This document shows positions 7,939 through 16,755 of a stretch of 32,340 nucleotides of DNA, piece after piece. Made by a program: the position numbers and the translations under genes. Location of the stretch: assembly GCA_013002175.1 (NCBI GenBank), contig JABDKP010000165.1, forward strand, positions 1 through 32,340. The letters are read 5' to 3'. The stretch is from Ilumatobacter sp. Its GTDB lineage: Bacteria > Actinomycetota > Acidimicrobiia > Acidimicrobiales > Ilumatobacteraceae. Every line of letters begins with the position of its first letter. Position 1 is the first letter of the stretch. Below the pieces are notes generated by a model. The model saw only the letters and a program-made list of their open reading frames with translations. It did not search any database and was not told the origin of the DNA.

Positions 7939-9368
7939 CCGACAGCACCAGGGCCGTGACCCACGACTACATCCCCGGCTTCTACATCGGTGACCGGCCG
8001 CAGGTCGTCACGTCGCGCTTCGAGTACGAGGACTCGTACACGCTCGAACGCTTCCTCGCGACCGACGGGTACAAGGGGCTGGAGAAGTGCCTGGCCGGCA
8101 CGCCGGCCCAGATGCACGAGGAGGTCAAGGTCTCCACCGTCCTCGGCCGCGGTGGCGCCGGCTTCCCCGCCGGGGTCAAGTGGGGTTTCACGCCCGCCGG
8201 CGTCTGGCCGCGCTACCTCGTCGTCAACGGCGACGAGTCCGAGCCCGGCACCTACAAGGACCGGCTGCTGATGGAGCGCGACCCGCACCAACTGATCGAG
8301 GGCTGTCTGATCGCCTGCTATGCGGCGGGGTTGTCGCAGTGCTTCCTGTATGTCCGCGGTGAGATGGCGCTCGCGCAGGAGCGGATCGCCACCGCACTGA
8401 ACGAGGCGTACGCCGCCGGCTACGTCGGCACGAACATCCTCGGCACCGACTTCTCCGTCGACATCGTCCTGCACTGGGGCGCCGGTGCGTACGTCGTCGG
8501 TGAGGAGACTGCGCTGATCGAGTCGCTCGAAGGCGAGCGCGGCATGCCGCGGCTGAAGCCGCCGTTCTTCCCCGCAGCCGTCGGGCTGTACGGCAAGCCG
8601 ACGATCGTCAACAACGTCGAGACGCTCGCCAACCTGCCGTTCGTCGCCTTGAACGGTTCGGTCGCCTACACCGCGATCGGCACGGCGACGTCGCCGGGCA
8701 CGCGGATGGTGGCGGTGTCCGGTCACGTCAAACGGCCGGGCGTGTTCGAGATCGTGAACGGCTCGACGACGTTCCGGGACATCATCTACGGCGAGGAGTT
8801 CAGCCAGGGCATCCGCGACGACAACGACCTGAAGGCGTTCGTCCCGGGCGGCGGCTCTGCGCCATGGTTCCTGCCCGACCAGCTCGACGTCCCGTTCGAG
8901 GGTCGCGAGGCGGGGACTGCAGGGTCGATGCTCGGCTCGGGCGCGGTGATGGTGATGGACTCGACGACCGACATCCCGGCGGCCGCGCTGACGTTGACGA
9001 AGTTCTACGCGCACGAGTCGTGTGGCAAATGCACGCCGTGCCGCGAGGGAGGCACGTGGCTGATGCGGCTGCTCGAACGCGTCGTCGCGGGCCACGGTAC
9101 CGACGCCGACCTCGCCCAGATGCTCGAGGTCGGGCAGACGATCTGCCCCGGCGAGATGCCCCACGCGTCCAGCGAGCGGCTCGGCCTCGAGGCCGTGCCG
9201 TTCCCGTACAAGATGACGACGATCTGCTTCGTCGGGCCGTCCGCCTGGGCGCCGCTGCACTCCGCACTGACGCTGTTCCCCGAGGAGTTCGCGGCGCGGG
9301 TCACGCCGGCGCCGAAGCGGATCTCGATTCCCGTCACCGCCCTCGCCGCGGCAGGAGCCGACCAGTGA
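7935..9368 (+). CDS. nuoF: NADH-quinone oxidoreductase subunit F (FMN, NADH site, cluster N3)
   Basis: This oxidises NADH through FMN and passes electrons to cluster N3. The ATG overlapping the nuoE stop gives 477 residues; an upstream ATG at 7911 would lie inside nuoE. The FMN/NADH motif GRGGAGFPAG starts near residue 71, and the NGDESEPGTYKDR loop is present. The N3 ligands are C363, C366 and C369 (SCGKCTPC), with the fourth most likely C431 in TTICFVG. Between C369 and C431 there are about 21 more residues than in Escherichia coli NuoF; the extra stretch carries another cysteine (C404, TICPGE). The stop overlaps nuoG (GTGA). Confidence 0.95.
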   Translation: MTDSTRAVTHDYIPGFYIGDRPQVVTSRFEYEDSYTLERFLATDGYKGLEKCLAGTPAQMHEEVKVSTVLGRGGAGFPAGVKWGFTPAGVWPRYLVVNGDESEPGTYKDRLLMERDPHQLIEGCLIACYAAGLSQCFLYVRGEMALAQERIATALNEAYAAGYVGTNILGTDFSVDIVLHWGAGAYVVGEETALIESLEGERGMPRLKPPFFPAAVGLYGKPTIVNNVETLANLPFVALNGSVAYTAIGTATSPGTRMVAVSGHVKRPGVFEIVNGSTTFRDIIYGEEFSQGIRDDNDLKAFVPGGGSAPWFLPDQLDVPFEGREAGTAGSMLGSGAVMVMDSTTDIPAAALTLTKFYAHESCGKCTPCREGGTWLMRLLERVVAGHGTDADLAQMLEVGQTICPGEMPHASSERLGLEAVPFPYKMTTICFVGPSAWAPLHSALTLFPEEFAARVTPAPKRISIPVTALAAAGADQ

Positions 9369-11779
9369 CCGACGTCGTCGACGACACCACCGCCTCCGCG
9401 CCCGAGCCGGAGCCCGATCCCGACGCGGTCGCGGTCACGCTGAACGGCACGGCAATCAGCGCGCGGAAGGGCGAGCTGGTGATCGCGGCGGCCGAGCGCC
9501 ACGGCGCGCCGATCCCGCACTTCTGCTACCACCCGCGGATGACCCCGGTCGGGATGTGCCGGCAGTGCCTCGTCGAGGTCGACACCGGCCGTGGCATGCA
9601 ACTGCAGCCATCGTGCATGATCACCGTCTCGCCCGACATGGTGATCGACACCGAGTCACCCACCGCGAAGCGGGCCCAGGAGGGGATGATCGAGCTGCTG
9701 CTCGCGAACCACCCGCTCGACTGCCCGGTGTGCGACAAGGGTGGCGAATGTCCGCTGCAGGACCAGGCGTACGCCCACGGTCCCGGCGAGAGCCGGTTCG
9801 TCGAGGAGAAGCGGCACTACGAGAAGCCGATCCCGATCAGCGACCTCGTGCTGCTCGACCGTGAGCGGTGCATCCTCTGCGACCGTTGCACCCGGTTCGC
9901 CGACGAGATCGCCGGCGACAAGCTGATCCACTTCACCCAGCGCGGCAACGAGACGCAGGTGATGACGTTCCCCGACGAGCCGTTCGCGTCGTACTTCTCG
10001 GGCAACACCGTGCAGATCTGCCCGGTCGGTGCACTCACCGCCGAGCCGTATCGCTTCAAGGCCCGCCCGTGGGACCTCGACCAACGCGAGTCGACGTGCA
10101 CGACGTGCGCGGTCGGCTGTCGCACCGTCGTCCAGTCGAGCCGCGACGAGTTGTTGCGGTACCAGGGTGTCGACTCCGACCCGGTCAACCACGGCTGGCT
10201 GTGCGACCGCGGCCGCTTCAACTTCGAGGCGGTCAATTCGGCCGAGCGCATCGCCGACCCGCTGGTGCGCACCGCCGCGGGCCTCGAGCCCACCCGCTGG
10301 AACGGCGCGCTCGGCGCGGCCGCTTCGCTGATCAACGACGCGCTCGCGAAGGGCGGCCCGTCGAGCATCGCGATCCTCGGAGGCGCCCGCGGCACGAACG
10401 AGGACGCGTTTGCGTGGGGGCAGCTCGCAGACGCGATCGACACCCCGTACCGCGATGCCCAACTCGGCGACGGCCTGCCGATCGAAGTGCTCGGCCTGAA
10501 GCGGGCGACGATCGACGACGCGGCCAACGCAGCGACGGTCGTGCTGCTCGGCCCGGACCTCAAGGAAGAGCTGCCGGTTCTCTACCTGCGGTTGCGCGAC
10601 GCGGCGGTGTCGGGTCGGAGCAAGCTCGTCGAGTTCTCCGCGGTCGACACCGGGCTGTCGAGGCACGCGTGGCGCTCGATCCGGCACGAACCGGGCACGC
10701 AGCACGACGCCGTGGCCGGTGCGGTTGCCGACGAGGCGATCGCCGAGCAACTCGCCGCCGGCGACGTCGTGATCGTCACGGGCCGGCAAAGCCTCGCGGA
10801 GTCGACCGACGCGACCGTGGCCGCGTTGCAGCGGTTGCTCGACGCCGTCCCCGACGCGACGGTGTTGCCGGCGCTTCGACGCGGCAACGTCGTCGGGGCC
10901 CTCTCGCTCGGCATGGCGCCGACCGGCTACGACGCGATCGACGCGATGACCGAGGCGGCGGCAGGCACGATCGACGTACTGGTCCTGGTCGGCGCAGATC
11001 CGCTCAACGACTTCCCCGACGTCGAACTGGCCCGCGACGCGCTGACGGGGGCGCGCCACATCATCTCGGTCGACACCCATCTCTCCGAGTCGACCCAACT
11101 GGCGGACGTGGTGCTCGCGGCCGCCGCCTATGGCGAGAAGGCCGGCACGACGACCAATCTCGAGGGCCGGGTGACCACCGTTGCCCACCAGGTCACCGCC
11201 ACCGGCACCGCCCGTCCCGACTGGATGATCGCGGTCGAGCTCGCGTCGCTGCTCGGCGACCATGGGTTCGGCGATGGCCACCCGCTGGCCGAGGTCACCA
11301 CGGTCGACGACGTCACTGACGCCATCGTCGCGACCGCGCCGTTGTTCCCTGGCGTGACCCGTGCTGCGCTCGCGGCGTCGCCGGACGGCGTGATGACGCT
11401 GCAACCGGCGGCGGCGCTGCCCGATGTCGCAGTGTCGGTTCCGGCCCGCAACCGCTACGACTATCGCCTCACCGTGAGCCGGACGCTGTACGACCGCGCG
11501 GTCGGCACCGCGATGTCGCCATCACTGGCGGGCCTCGCACCTGGATCCGCGGCTCACGTCAACCCGCTCGACCTCGCCGGCATCGGCGTCGACGACGGCA
11601 CGATCGTGCAGCTGATCAGCGCCAAGGCGACCGTGTCGATGCCAGTCGTCGGCAACGTCCGGGTGCCACGCGGTGTCGTCTGGGCGCCGTTCAACCAGCG
11701 CACCGAGCGCGGCGGACACATCGAGGACATCATCGACGCGGGTGCGACCGCCATCGACGTCCGGATCGAGCGCAGCTGA
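9365..11779 (+). CDS. nuoG: NADH-quinone oxidoreductase subunit G (clusters N1b, N4, N5, N7)
   Basis: This is the large peripheral subunit that wires electrons from N3 toward NuoI and NuoB. The GTG overlapping the nuoF stop gives 804 residues. The N-terminal ferredoxin-like domain carries N1b (C54, C65, C68, C84). N5 has the unusual His ligand, H116-x3-C120-x2-C123-x5-C129. N4 has C169, C172, C175 and C219. A CxxCx3Cx27C set (C245, C248, C252, C280) matches the extra cluster N7, found only in some bacterial complexes. The rest is a degenerate molybdopterin-oxidoreductase fold ending in a beta-barrel domain (VNPLDLAGIGVDDG). The stop overlaps nuoH (TGATG). Confidence 0.96.
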   Translation: MTDVVDDTTASAPEPEPDPDAVAVTLNGTAISARKGELVIAAAERHGAPIPHFCYHPRMTPVGMCRQCLVEVDTGRGMQLQPSCMITVSPDMVIDTESPTAKRAQEGMIELLLANHPLDCPVCDKGGECPLQDQAYAHGPGESRFVEEKRHYEKPIPISDLVLLDRERCILCDRCTRFADEIAGDKLIHFTQRGNETQVMTFPDEPFASYFSGNTVQICPVGALTAEPYRFKARPWDLDQRESTCTTCAVGCRTVVQSSRDELLRYQGVDSDPVNHGWLCDRGRFNFEAVNSAERIADPLVRTAAGLEPTRWNGALGAAASLINDALAKGGPSSIAILGGARGTNEDAFAWGQLADAIDTPYRDAQLGDGLPIEVLGLKRATIDDAANAATVVLLGPDLKEELPVLYLRLRDAAVSGRSKLVEFSAVDTGLSRHAWRSIRHEPGTQHDAVAGAVADEAIAEQLAAGDVVIVTGRQSLAESTDATVAALQRLLDAVPDATVLPALRRGNVVGALSLGMAPTGYDAIDAMTEAAAGTIDVLVLVGADPLNDFPDVELARDALTGARHIISVDTHLSESTQLADVVLAAAAYGEKAGTTTNLEGRVTTVAHQVTATGTARPDWMIAVELASLLGDHGFGDGHPLAEVTTVDDVTDAIVATAPLFPGVTRAALAASPDGVMTLQPAAALPDVAVSVPARNRYDYRLTVSRTLYDRAVGTAMSPSLAGLAPGSAAHVNPLDLAGIGVDDGTIVQLISAKATVSMPVVGNVRVPRGVVWAPFNQRTERGGHIEDIIDAGATAIDVRIERS

Positions 11780-13098
11780 TGTCCCGATCGGTGCCCGAGA
11801 TAGTCTCCGGCGAGATGTTCACGGTGTTCGACGCCCCGGCGGTGCTCGCGATCGACCCGATCCTCGAAGGCGATCTGCTGTGGACACCGTTGATCATCGT
11901 GCTGGTGAAGGTGCTGGTCATCTTCGTGCTCGGTCTCGTCGGCACGATGCTGATGGTGTGGTTCGAGCGCAAGGTCGTGTCGGGCATGCAGAACCGGGTC
12001 GGGCCCAACAAGGCCGGCCCGTTCGGTCTGCTCCAGACCCTCGCCGACGGCATCAAGCTCTTCTTCAAAGAGGACCTGCTGCCGAACCGCGCCGACCGCG
12101 TCGTGTTCCGGCTGGCGCCGTTCCTGGCGTTCGTGCCCGCATTTCTCGTGTGGTCGGTGATCCCGCTCGGCGGTGACTTCTCGCAGAACGCCGACGGCAC
12201 GTTCAACGACGGCACCGTCACGATCTTCGGCGAGGTCACCCGCCTCCAGCTCGCCGACCCGCCCGTCGGCATCTTGCTCGTGCTCGCACTGTCGTCGATC
12301 GCGGTGTACGGGATCATGCTCGCCGGCTGGGCGAGCGGTTCGAAGTACCCGCTGCTCGGCTCGGTCCGCGCCACCGCACAGATGATCTCCTACGAGGCAG
12401 CGCTCGGCCTCAGCCTCGCCGCGGTGCTGCTGTCGTCGCGCACGCTGTCGACATCGGGCATCGTCTTCACGCAGCAGCGGTTCGTCGACTGGAACCTCGT
12501 GACAACCGGCCTGCTGCCGTTCTTCGTGTTCGTCATCGCCACCACCGCCGAGTTGAACCGGCCGCCGTTCGACCTCGTCGAGGCGGAACAGGAACTCGTC
12601 GGCGGCTTCAACACCGAGTACTCCTCGATCCGCTTCGCGCTGTTCTTCCTCGCCGAGTTCATGAACGTGATCACGATGTCCGGCGTGATGGTCACCCTGT
12701 TCCTCGGTGGCCCGCAGGGCCTGTTCGACATCCCGCTGATCCCGGGCTGGCTGGAAGGCACGCTGTGGTTCCTGGTCAAGCTCCTCGCCTTCCTCTACAT
12801 GTACGTGTGGTTCCGGGCGACGCTGCCGAGGCTGCGGTACGACCAGCTGATGGACTTCGGCTGGAAGGTGCTGATCCCGGTGTCACTCGGGTGGTTCCTG
12901 CTGCTCGCCGCGCTGCGCGAGTTCGCCGCCGACGACCAGGTCGCGAGCTTCCGGGTGATCGGCATCTCGCTGATCATCGGCGGGATCTCGCTGGCGCTGT
13001 TCGTCGCTGCACTGAACGTCAGCCGCAAGAACCGTGAGCGGTCCGTGGTGCTGCCGTCGGCGGAGCCACCGGTCACGACGTCGAAGGGGGCGAACTGA
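11779..13098 (+). CDS. nuoH: NADH-quinone oxidoreductase subunit H
   Basis: This is the membrane-arm subunit that anchors the peripheral arm and forms the entrance to the quinone chamber. The 439-residue protein has about eight to nine hydrophobic helices. Typical segments include [39 protein letters not shown], and the charged loop [29 protein letters not shown], abbreviated here to its ends [10 protein letters not shown] and [11 protein letters not shown]. About 30 residues precede the first helix, longer than usual, so a later start is possible. However, the ATG overlapping the nuoG stop fits the pattern of the cluster. The last TGA again overlaps the next ATG. Confidence 0.95.
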   Translation: MSRSVPEIVSGEMFTVFDAPAVLAIDPILEGDLLWTPLIIVLVKVLVIFVLGLVGTMLMVWFERKVVSGMQNRVGPNKAGPFGLLQTLADGIKLFFKEDLLPNRADRVVFRLAPFLAFVPAFLVWSVIPLGGDFSQNADGTFNDGTVTIFGEVTRLQLADPPVGILLVLALSSIAVYGIMLAGWASGSKYPLLGSVRATAQMISYEAALGLSLAAVLLSSRTLSTSGIVFTQQRFVDWNLVTTGLLPFFVFVIATTAELNRPPFDLVEAEQELVGGFNTEYSSIRFALFFLAEFMNVITMSGVMVTLFLGGPQGLFDIPLIPGWLEGTLWFLVKLLAFLYMYVWFRATLPRLRYDQLMDFGWKVLIPVSLGWFLLLAALREFAADDQVASFRVIGISLIIGGISLALFVAALNVSRKNRERSVVLPSAEPPVTTSKGAN

Positions 13099-13784
13099 TG
13101 GGCTACTTCGAGGGGTTCCTCGTGCCGCTGCGCCAGCACCGGCTGTTCGGCGGCACGCAGGTGACGACGCAGTACTCGGGCGGCCGGCGGGCCAAGCGCC
13201 GCGACGACTTCGCCCCCGACTCGGACGGCGACGCGAAGATCCCGAAGCCGGAACGGCTCCACGGCCGGCACGTGCTCAACCGGTACGAGGACGGGATGGA
13301 GAAGTGCATCGGATGTGAGCTGTGCGCCGGCGTGTGTCCGGCCGACTGCATCCACGTGCGCGGCGCCGACAACGACCCGGAGCACCCGACGTCGCCGGGC
13401 GAACGGTTCGGCTGGATCTACGAGATCAACTACCTGCGGTGCATCCACTGCGACCTCTGCGTCGAGGCGTGCCCGACCGAGGCGATCACCGAGTCGAAGA
13501 TGTTCGAGTTCTCGTTCACCAACCGGCAGGACGCGATCTACACCAAGGCGGAGCTGGTCGTCGACGACGAGGGCAAGGCGCAGCGGCTGCCGTGGGAGGA
13601 CTGGCGCGAGGGCGAGGACGAGCACACGAGCGGGTGGATGCGTGCGACGTCGCCTGCCGGCGATGCGACGTTCGAAGGCGAAGTGGGCTGGAGCAACGAA
13701 CTCGGTTACGGTCTGCGTGCCGCCGAGCCGGCCCAGGCCGAACGCGATGCGTCCGAGCGGCCAGTGAAAGTCGTGAAGCGCTGA
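13098..13784 (+). CDS. nuoI: NADH-quinone oxidoreductase subunit I (clusters N6a and N6b)
   Basis: This is a bacterial-type 2x[4Fe-4S] ferredoxin subunit linking NuoG to cluster N2 in NuoB. Two classical CxxCxxCxxxCP motifs are present: C70, C73, C76, C80 ([12 protein letters not shown]) and C115, C118, C121, C125 ([12 protein letters not shown]). At 228 residues it exceeds the family's usual 160-190, with a hydrophilic C-terminal tail of about 60 residues after the ferredoxin fold. It overlaps nuoH by one base and precedes nuoJ by 4 bases. Confidence 0.96.
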   Translation: MGYFEGFLVPLRQHRLFGGTQVTTQYSGGRRAKRRDDFAPDSDGDAKIPKPERLHGRHVLNRYEDGMEKCIGCELCAGVCPADCIHVRGADNDPEHPTSPGERFGWIYEINYLRCIHCDLCVEACPTEAITESKMFEFSFTNRQDAIYTKAELVVDDEGKAQRLPWEDWREGEDEHTSGWMRATSPAGDATFEGEVGWSNELGYGLRAAEPAQAERDASERPVKVVKR

Positions 13785-13788
13785 ACCG

Positions 13789-14451
13789 ATGACCACCACG
13801 TTCCTCGAATACCTCGTGTTCTTCGCGGCCGCCGCAATGGTGCTCGGCGGCGCGATCGGCGTGATCACGATGCGCAATCCGGTGCACGCCGCGCTCGGGC
13901 TGGTGATGACGTTGTTCGGCGTCGCGGTCCAGTTCGTCGCGCAGGAGGCGCACTTCCTCGCCGCCGTCCAGGTGATCGTCTACGCGGGTGCGATCGTCGT
14001 GCTGTTCCTGTTCGTGATCATGCTGCTCGGCGTCGACAACGCGATGGACCTGTCGATCGAGCCGATCAGGGTGCAGCGCCCGCTCGCCGGCGTCATGAGC
14101 GTCGGCCTCGTCGCGCTCGTCACCGCGGCGATCGTGAAGGCGGACGACAGCGCCGTCCTGCAGCCCGGGGCGGGCCTCGACGTCGCCGGAGCTCCGCCCA
14201 CGCAGGGCGCGTCAGGCGAGCTGAACTTCGTCGCGGGTGGCGGCCACGACAGCAACATCCGGCAGCTCGCGACCAACCTCTACGGCGACCACGTGTTCGC
14301 GTTCGAGCTGACCTCGGTGCTGCTGGTCGTGGCAGTCGCGGGCACGGTCGTGCTCACCCGCAAGTGGCCGCGGCACCTCGCCGAGCGGCCGATCGGCGAC
14401 GACGCGGGTGATGTGGTCGACGGCGCGACCGACAACGGCGGTGCCGGATGA
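13789..14451 (+). CDS. nuoJ: NADH-quinone oxidoreductase subunit J
   Basis: This is a membrane-arm subunit next to NuoA, NuoH and NuoK. The 220-residue protein has five likely hydrophobic helices. The signature segment AALGLVMTLFGVAVQFVAQEAHF leads into VIVYAGAIVVLFLFVIMLL, the helix whose pi-bulge controls the proton path in known structures. A hydrophilic tail of about 25 residues ends the protein. Its last four bases overlap the nuoK start (ATGA at 14448-14451). Confidence 0.95.
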   Translation: MTTTFLEYLVFFAAAAMVLGGAIGVITMRNPVHAALGLVMTLFGVAVQFVAQEAHFLAAVQVIVYAGAIVVLFLFVIMLLGVDNAMDLSIEPIRVQRPLAGVMSVGLVALVTAAIVKADDSAVLQPGAGLDVAGAPPTQGASGELNFVAGGGHDSNIRQLATNLYGDHVFAFELTSVLLVVAVAGTVVLTRKWPRHLAERPIGDDAGDVVDGATDNGGAG

Positions 14452-14759
14452 TCGCGGCGATCGAACCGTCCTGGTATCTGGTGCTCGCCTCGCTGCTGTT
14501 CGGGATCGGCGCGTTCGGCCTGCTGGTCCGGCGCAACCCGCTCGTGATGTTCATGTGCATCGAGCTGATGCTCAACGCGGCCAATCTCACGTTCGTCGCG
14601 CTCGCCACCAAGCTCGGCGACATCAACGGCCAGACAGCGGTGTTCTTCGTGCTCGTCGTGGCTGCCGCCGAAGTGGTGGTCGGCCTCGGCATCATCGTGT
14701 CCATCCTGCGCCGCCGTCCCGGCGCGACGGCCGACGACCTCGCGGAACTGAAGGGCTGA
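14448..14759 (+). CDS. nuoK: NADH-quinone oxidoreductase subunit K
   Basis: This small membrane subunit has three helices and is homologous to MrpC and ND4L. The 103-residue length is normal. The helix FMCIELMLNAANLTFV carries the conserved glutamate, and the AAAEVVVGLGIIV helix carries the second conserved acidic residue; both belong to the proton-translocation pathway. The start lies within the nuoJ stop (ATGA), implying coupled translation. Confidence 0.96.
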   Translation: MIAAIEPSWYLVLASLLFGIGAFGLLVRRNPLVMFMCIELMLNAANLTFVALATKLGDINGQTAVFFVLVVAAAEVVVGLGIIVSILRRRPGATADDLAELKG

Positions 14760-14769
14760 GGGGCCGGCG

Positions 14770-16755
14770 ATGACCGACGTCGTGTGGTTGGTGCCGCTGT
14801 TCCCGCTCGTCGGGTTCGTCACGATCCTGCTGTTCGGCCGCCGGCTCGGCGAACCGCGCGCCGGGTACGTCGCGACGGCGATGGTGTTGGCGTCGTTCGT
14901 GGTGTCGGTCGGGCTGTTCTTCGACCTGCTCTCGAAGAGCGAGGACGAACGCGAGCATGTCGAGACGCTGTTCTCGTGGGTGCCGGTGGCGTCGCTGCAG
15001 ATCGACATGGCGTTCCTCGTCGACCCGCTGTCGGTGACGATGCTGCTGTTCGTCACCGGGATCAGTGCGCTGATCCACCTGTACGCGGTCGGGTACATGC
15101 ACGGCGACCCGAAGTTCTCGAAGTTCTTCCTGTACCTCAACCTCTTCGTGCTGTCGATGACGCTGCTGGTGCTCGGCGAGAACCTGCTCGTCACGTTCCT
15201 CGGATGGGAGGGCGTCGGCACGTGCTCGTACTTCCTGATCTCGTTCTGGCACACGCGTGAGTCGGCCGCGACCGCGGGCAAGAAGGCGTTCGTCACGAAC
15301 CGCGTCGGCGACTTCGGCGTGATGATCGCGATGTTCCTGTCGTTCAGCGCCGTCGGGTCGATCAGCTATCTCGACCTCAACGGTTCGGCGCTCGGCGGCT
15401 CGCTGACCGAGACGACGGCCACGGCGATCGCCGCCTTGCTGTTCCTCGGTGCGGTCGGCAAGTCCGCCCAGCTGCCGCTGTACTTCTGGCTGCCGGACGC
15501 GATGGAGGGCCCGACGCCGGTGTCGGCGCTGATCCATGCCGCGACGATGGTGACGGCCGGCGTCTTTCTGATGGTCCGCGTCAACCCGGTGCTCTTCGTC
15601 GCCGCCGGCTGGATCGGCCCGCTGATCGCATGGGTGGGGGCGATCACCGCGCTGTTCGCCGCGACGATCGCGCTCGCGCAGACCGACATCAAGAAGGTCC
15701 TCGCGTACTCGACCGTGTCGCAGCTCGGCTACATGTTCCTCGCCGTCGGCACCGGCGCGTACGTCGCGGCGATCTTCCACATGGTCACCCACGCGTTCTT
15801 CAAGGCGCTGCTGTTCCTCGGCTCGGGCTCGGTGATCCACGGGATGCACGACGAGCAGGACATGCGCAAGATGGGCAAGCTGTTCCGGTTCATGCCGGTC
15901 ACCGCGGGCACGTTCATCATCGGCTGGCTGGCGATCGCGGGCGTGCCGCCGTTCGCCGGGTTCTGGTCCAAGGACGAGATCCTGCTGTTCGCGCTCGCCG
16001 ACAGCCCGGCGCTGTACCTGATCGGCATCATCACCGCGATCCTCACCGCGTTCTACATGACTCGCCAGGTGGTCATGACGTTCTTCGGCCAACAGCAGTG
16101 GACGAGCCACGCCAACGAGGCCGAGGCGCCCGAGCTCACCGACGACGAGATCGCTGCGGGCGTCGAGCCGGCCGAGACGCACGGCGCGCACGGCGAGTTC
16201 AAGCCGCACGAGTCGCCGCCGACGATGCTGCTGCCGCTGATCGTGCTCGCCGGGCTGGCGATCGCCGGCGGGATCATCCAGTTGCCGAGCCTCGGGATCA
16301 TCCCGAAGGACCTCCAGCACAAGCTCGAGGACTGGCTGCACCCGATCGTGCCGGGCGAGGCCGACATCACCGGCACATGGGCATACGACAACAAGTGGAT
16401 TCTGATCGCGATCGCCGTCGCCTGCGCCGTCGTCGGCATCATCGGGGCGTACCTCGTCTACGAGCGGCGTGAGCGCGAGCCGTTCGAGCCGCAGCTGTTC
16501 GCCGACGGCTGGAACTACGACCGGGCGATCTCGTGGTTCATGGGCAACCCTGGCCGGCAGGGCTTCGAGGGTGCCGCCACGTTCGACGCCCGCGTCGTCG
16601 ACGGCGCGGTCAACGGCGTCGCCACCGCGGTGCGCGAGACGGCGGGCCAGGTCCGCAAGGGCCAGACCGGGTACGTCCGCCAGTACGCCGGCGTGATCGG
16701 CATCGGTGTCGTGCTGCTGCTGGCGTGGTTCGTCGTGATCCGGGGGATCCTGTGA
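14770..16755 (+). CDS. nuoL: NADH-quinone oxidoreductase subunit L
   Basis: This is the distal antiporter-like proton-pumping subunit. The 661 residues contain about 16 membrane helices. Family hallmarks are the GWEGVGTCSYFLISFWH segment with its conserved glutamate, LYFWLPDAMEGPTPVSALIHAATMV shown here by its core PTPVSALIHAATMV, the lysine in DIKKVLAYSTVSQLGYM, and FWSKDEIL. A hydrophilic His-containing loop (around ETHGAHGEFKPHE) precedes the late helices. The last 100 residues include the lateral-helix region and a final anchoring helix ending VIRGIL. It starts 10 bases after nuoK behind GAGGGG, and its stop overlaps the nuoM GTG. Confidence 0.96.
   Translation: MTDVVWLVPLFPLVGFVTILLFGRRLGEPRAGYVATAMVLASFVVSVGLFFDLLSKSEDEREHVETLFSWVPVASLQIDMAFLVDPLSVTMLLFVTGISALIHLYAVGYMHGDPKFSKFFLYLNLFVLSMTLLVLGENLLVTFLGWEGVGTCSYFLISFWHTRESAATAGKKAFVTNRVGDFGVMIAMFLSFSAVGSISYLDLNGSALGGSLTETTATAIAALLFLGAVGKSAQLPLYFWLPDAMEGPTPVSALIHAATMVTAGVFLMVRVNPVLFVAAGWIGPLIAWVGAITALFAATIALAQTDIKKVLAYSTVSQLGYMFLAVGTGAYVAAIFHMVTHAFFKALLFLGSGSVIHGMHDEQDMRKMGKLFRFMPVTAGTFIIGWLAIAGVPPFAGFWSKDEILLFALADSPALYLIGIITAILTAFYMTRQVVMTFFGQQQWTSHANEAEAPELTDDEIAAGVEPAETHGAHGEFKPHESPPTMLLPLIVLAGLAIAGGIIQLPSLGIIPKDLQHKLEDWLHPIVPGEADITGTWAYDNKWILIAIAVACAVVGIIGAYLVYERREREPFEPQLFADGWNYDRAISWFMGNPGRQGFEGAATFDARVVDGAVNGVATAVRETAGQVRKGQTGYVRQYAGVIGIGVVLLLAWFVVIRGIL

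Noticed and set aside
9656..11404. Long minus-strand open frame opposite nuoG
   Set aside because: NuoG on the plus strand has complete iron-sulfur motifs; the opposite frame is compositionally biased and featureless.
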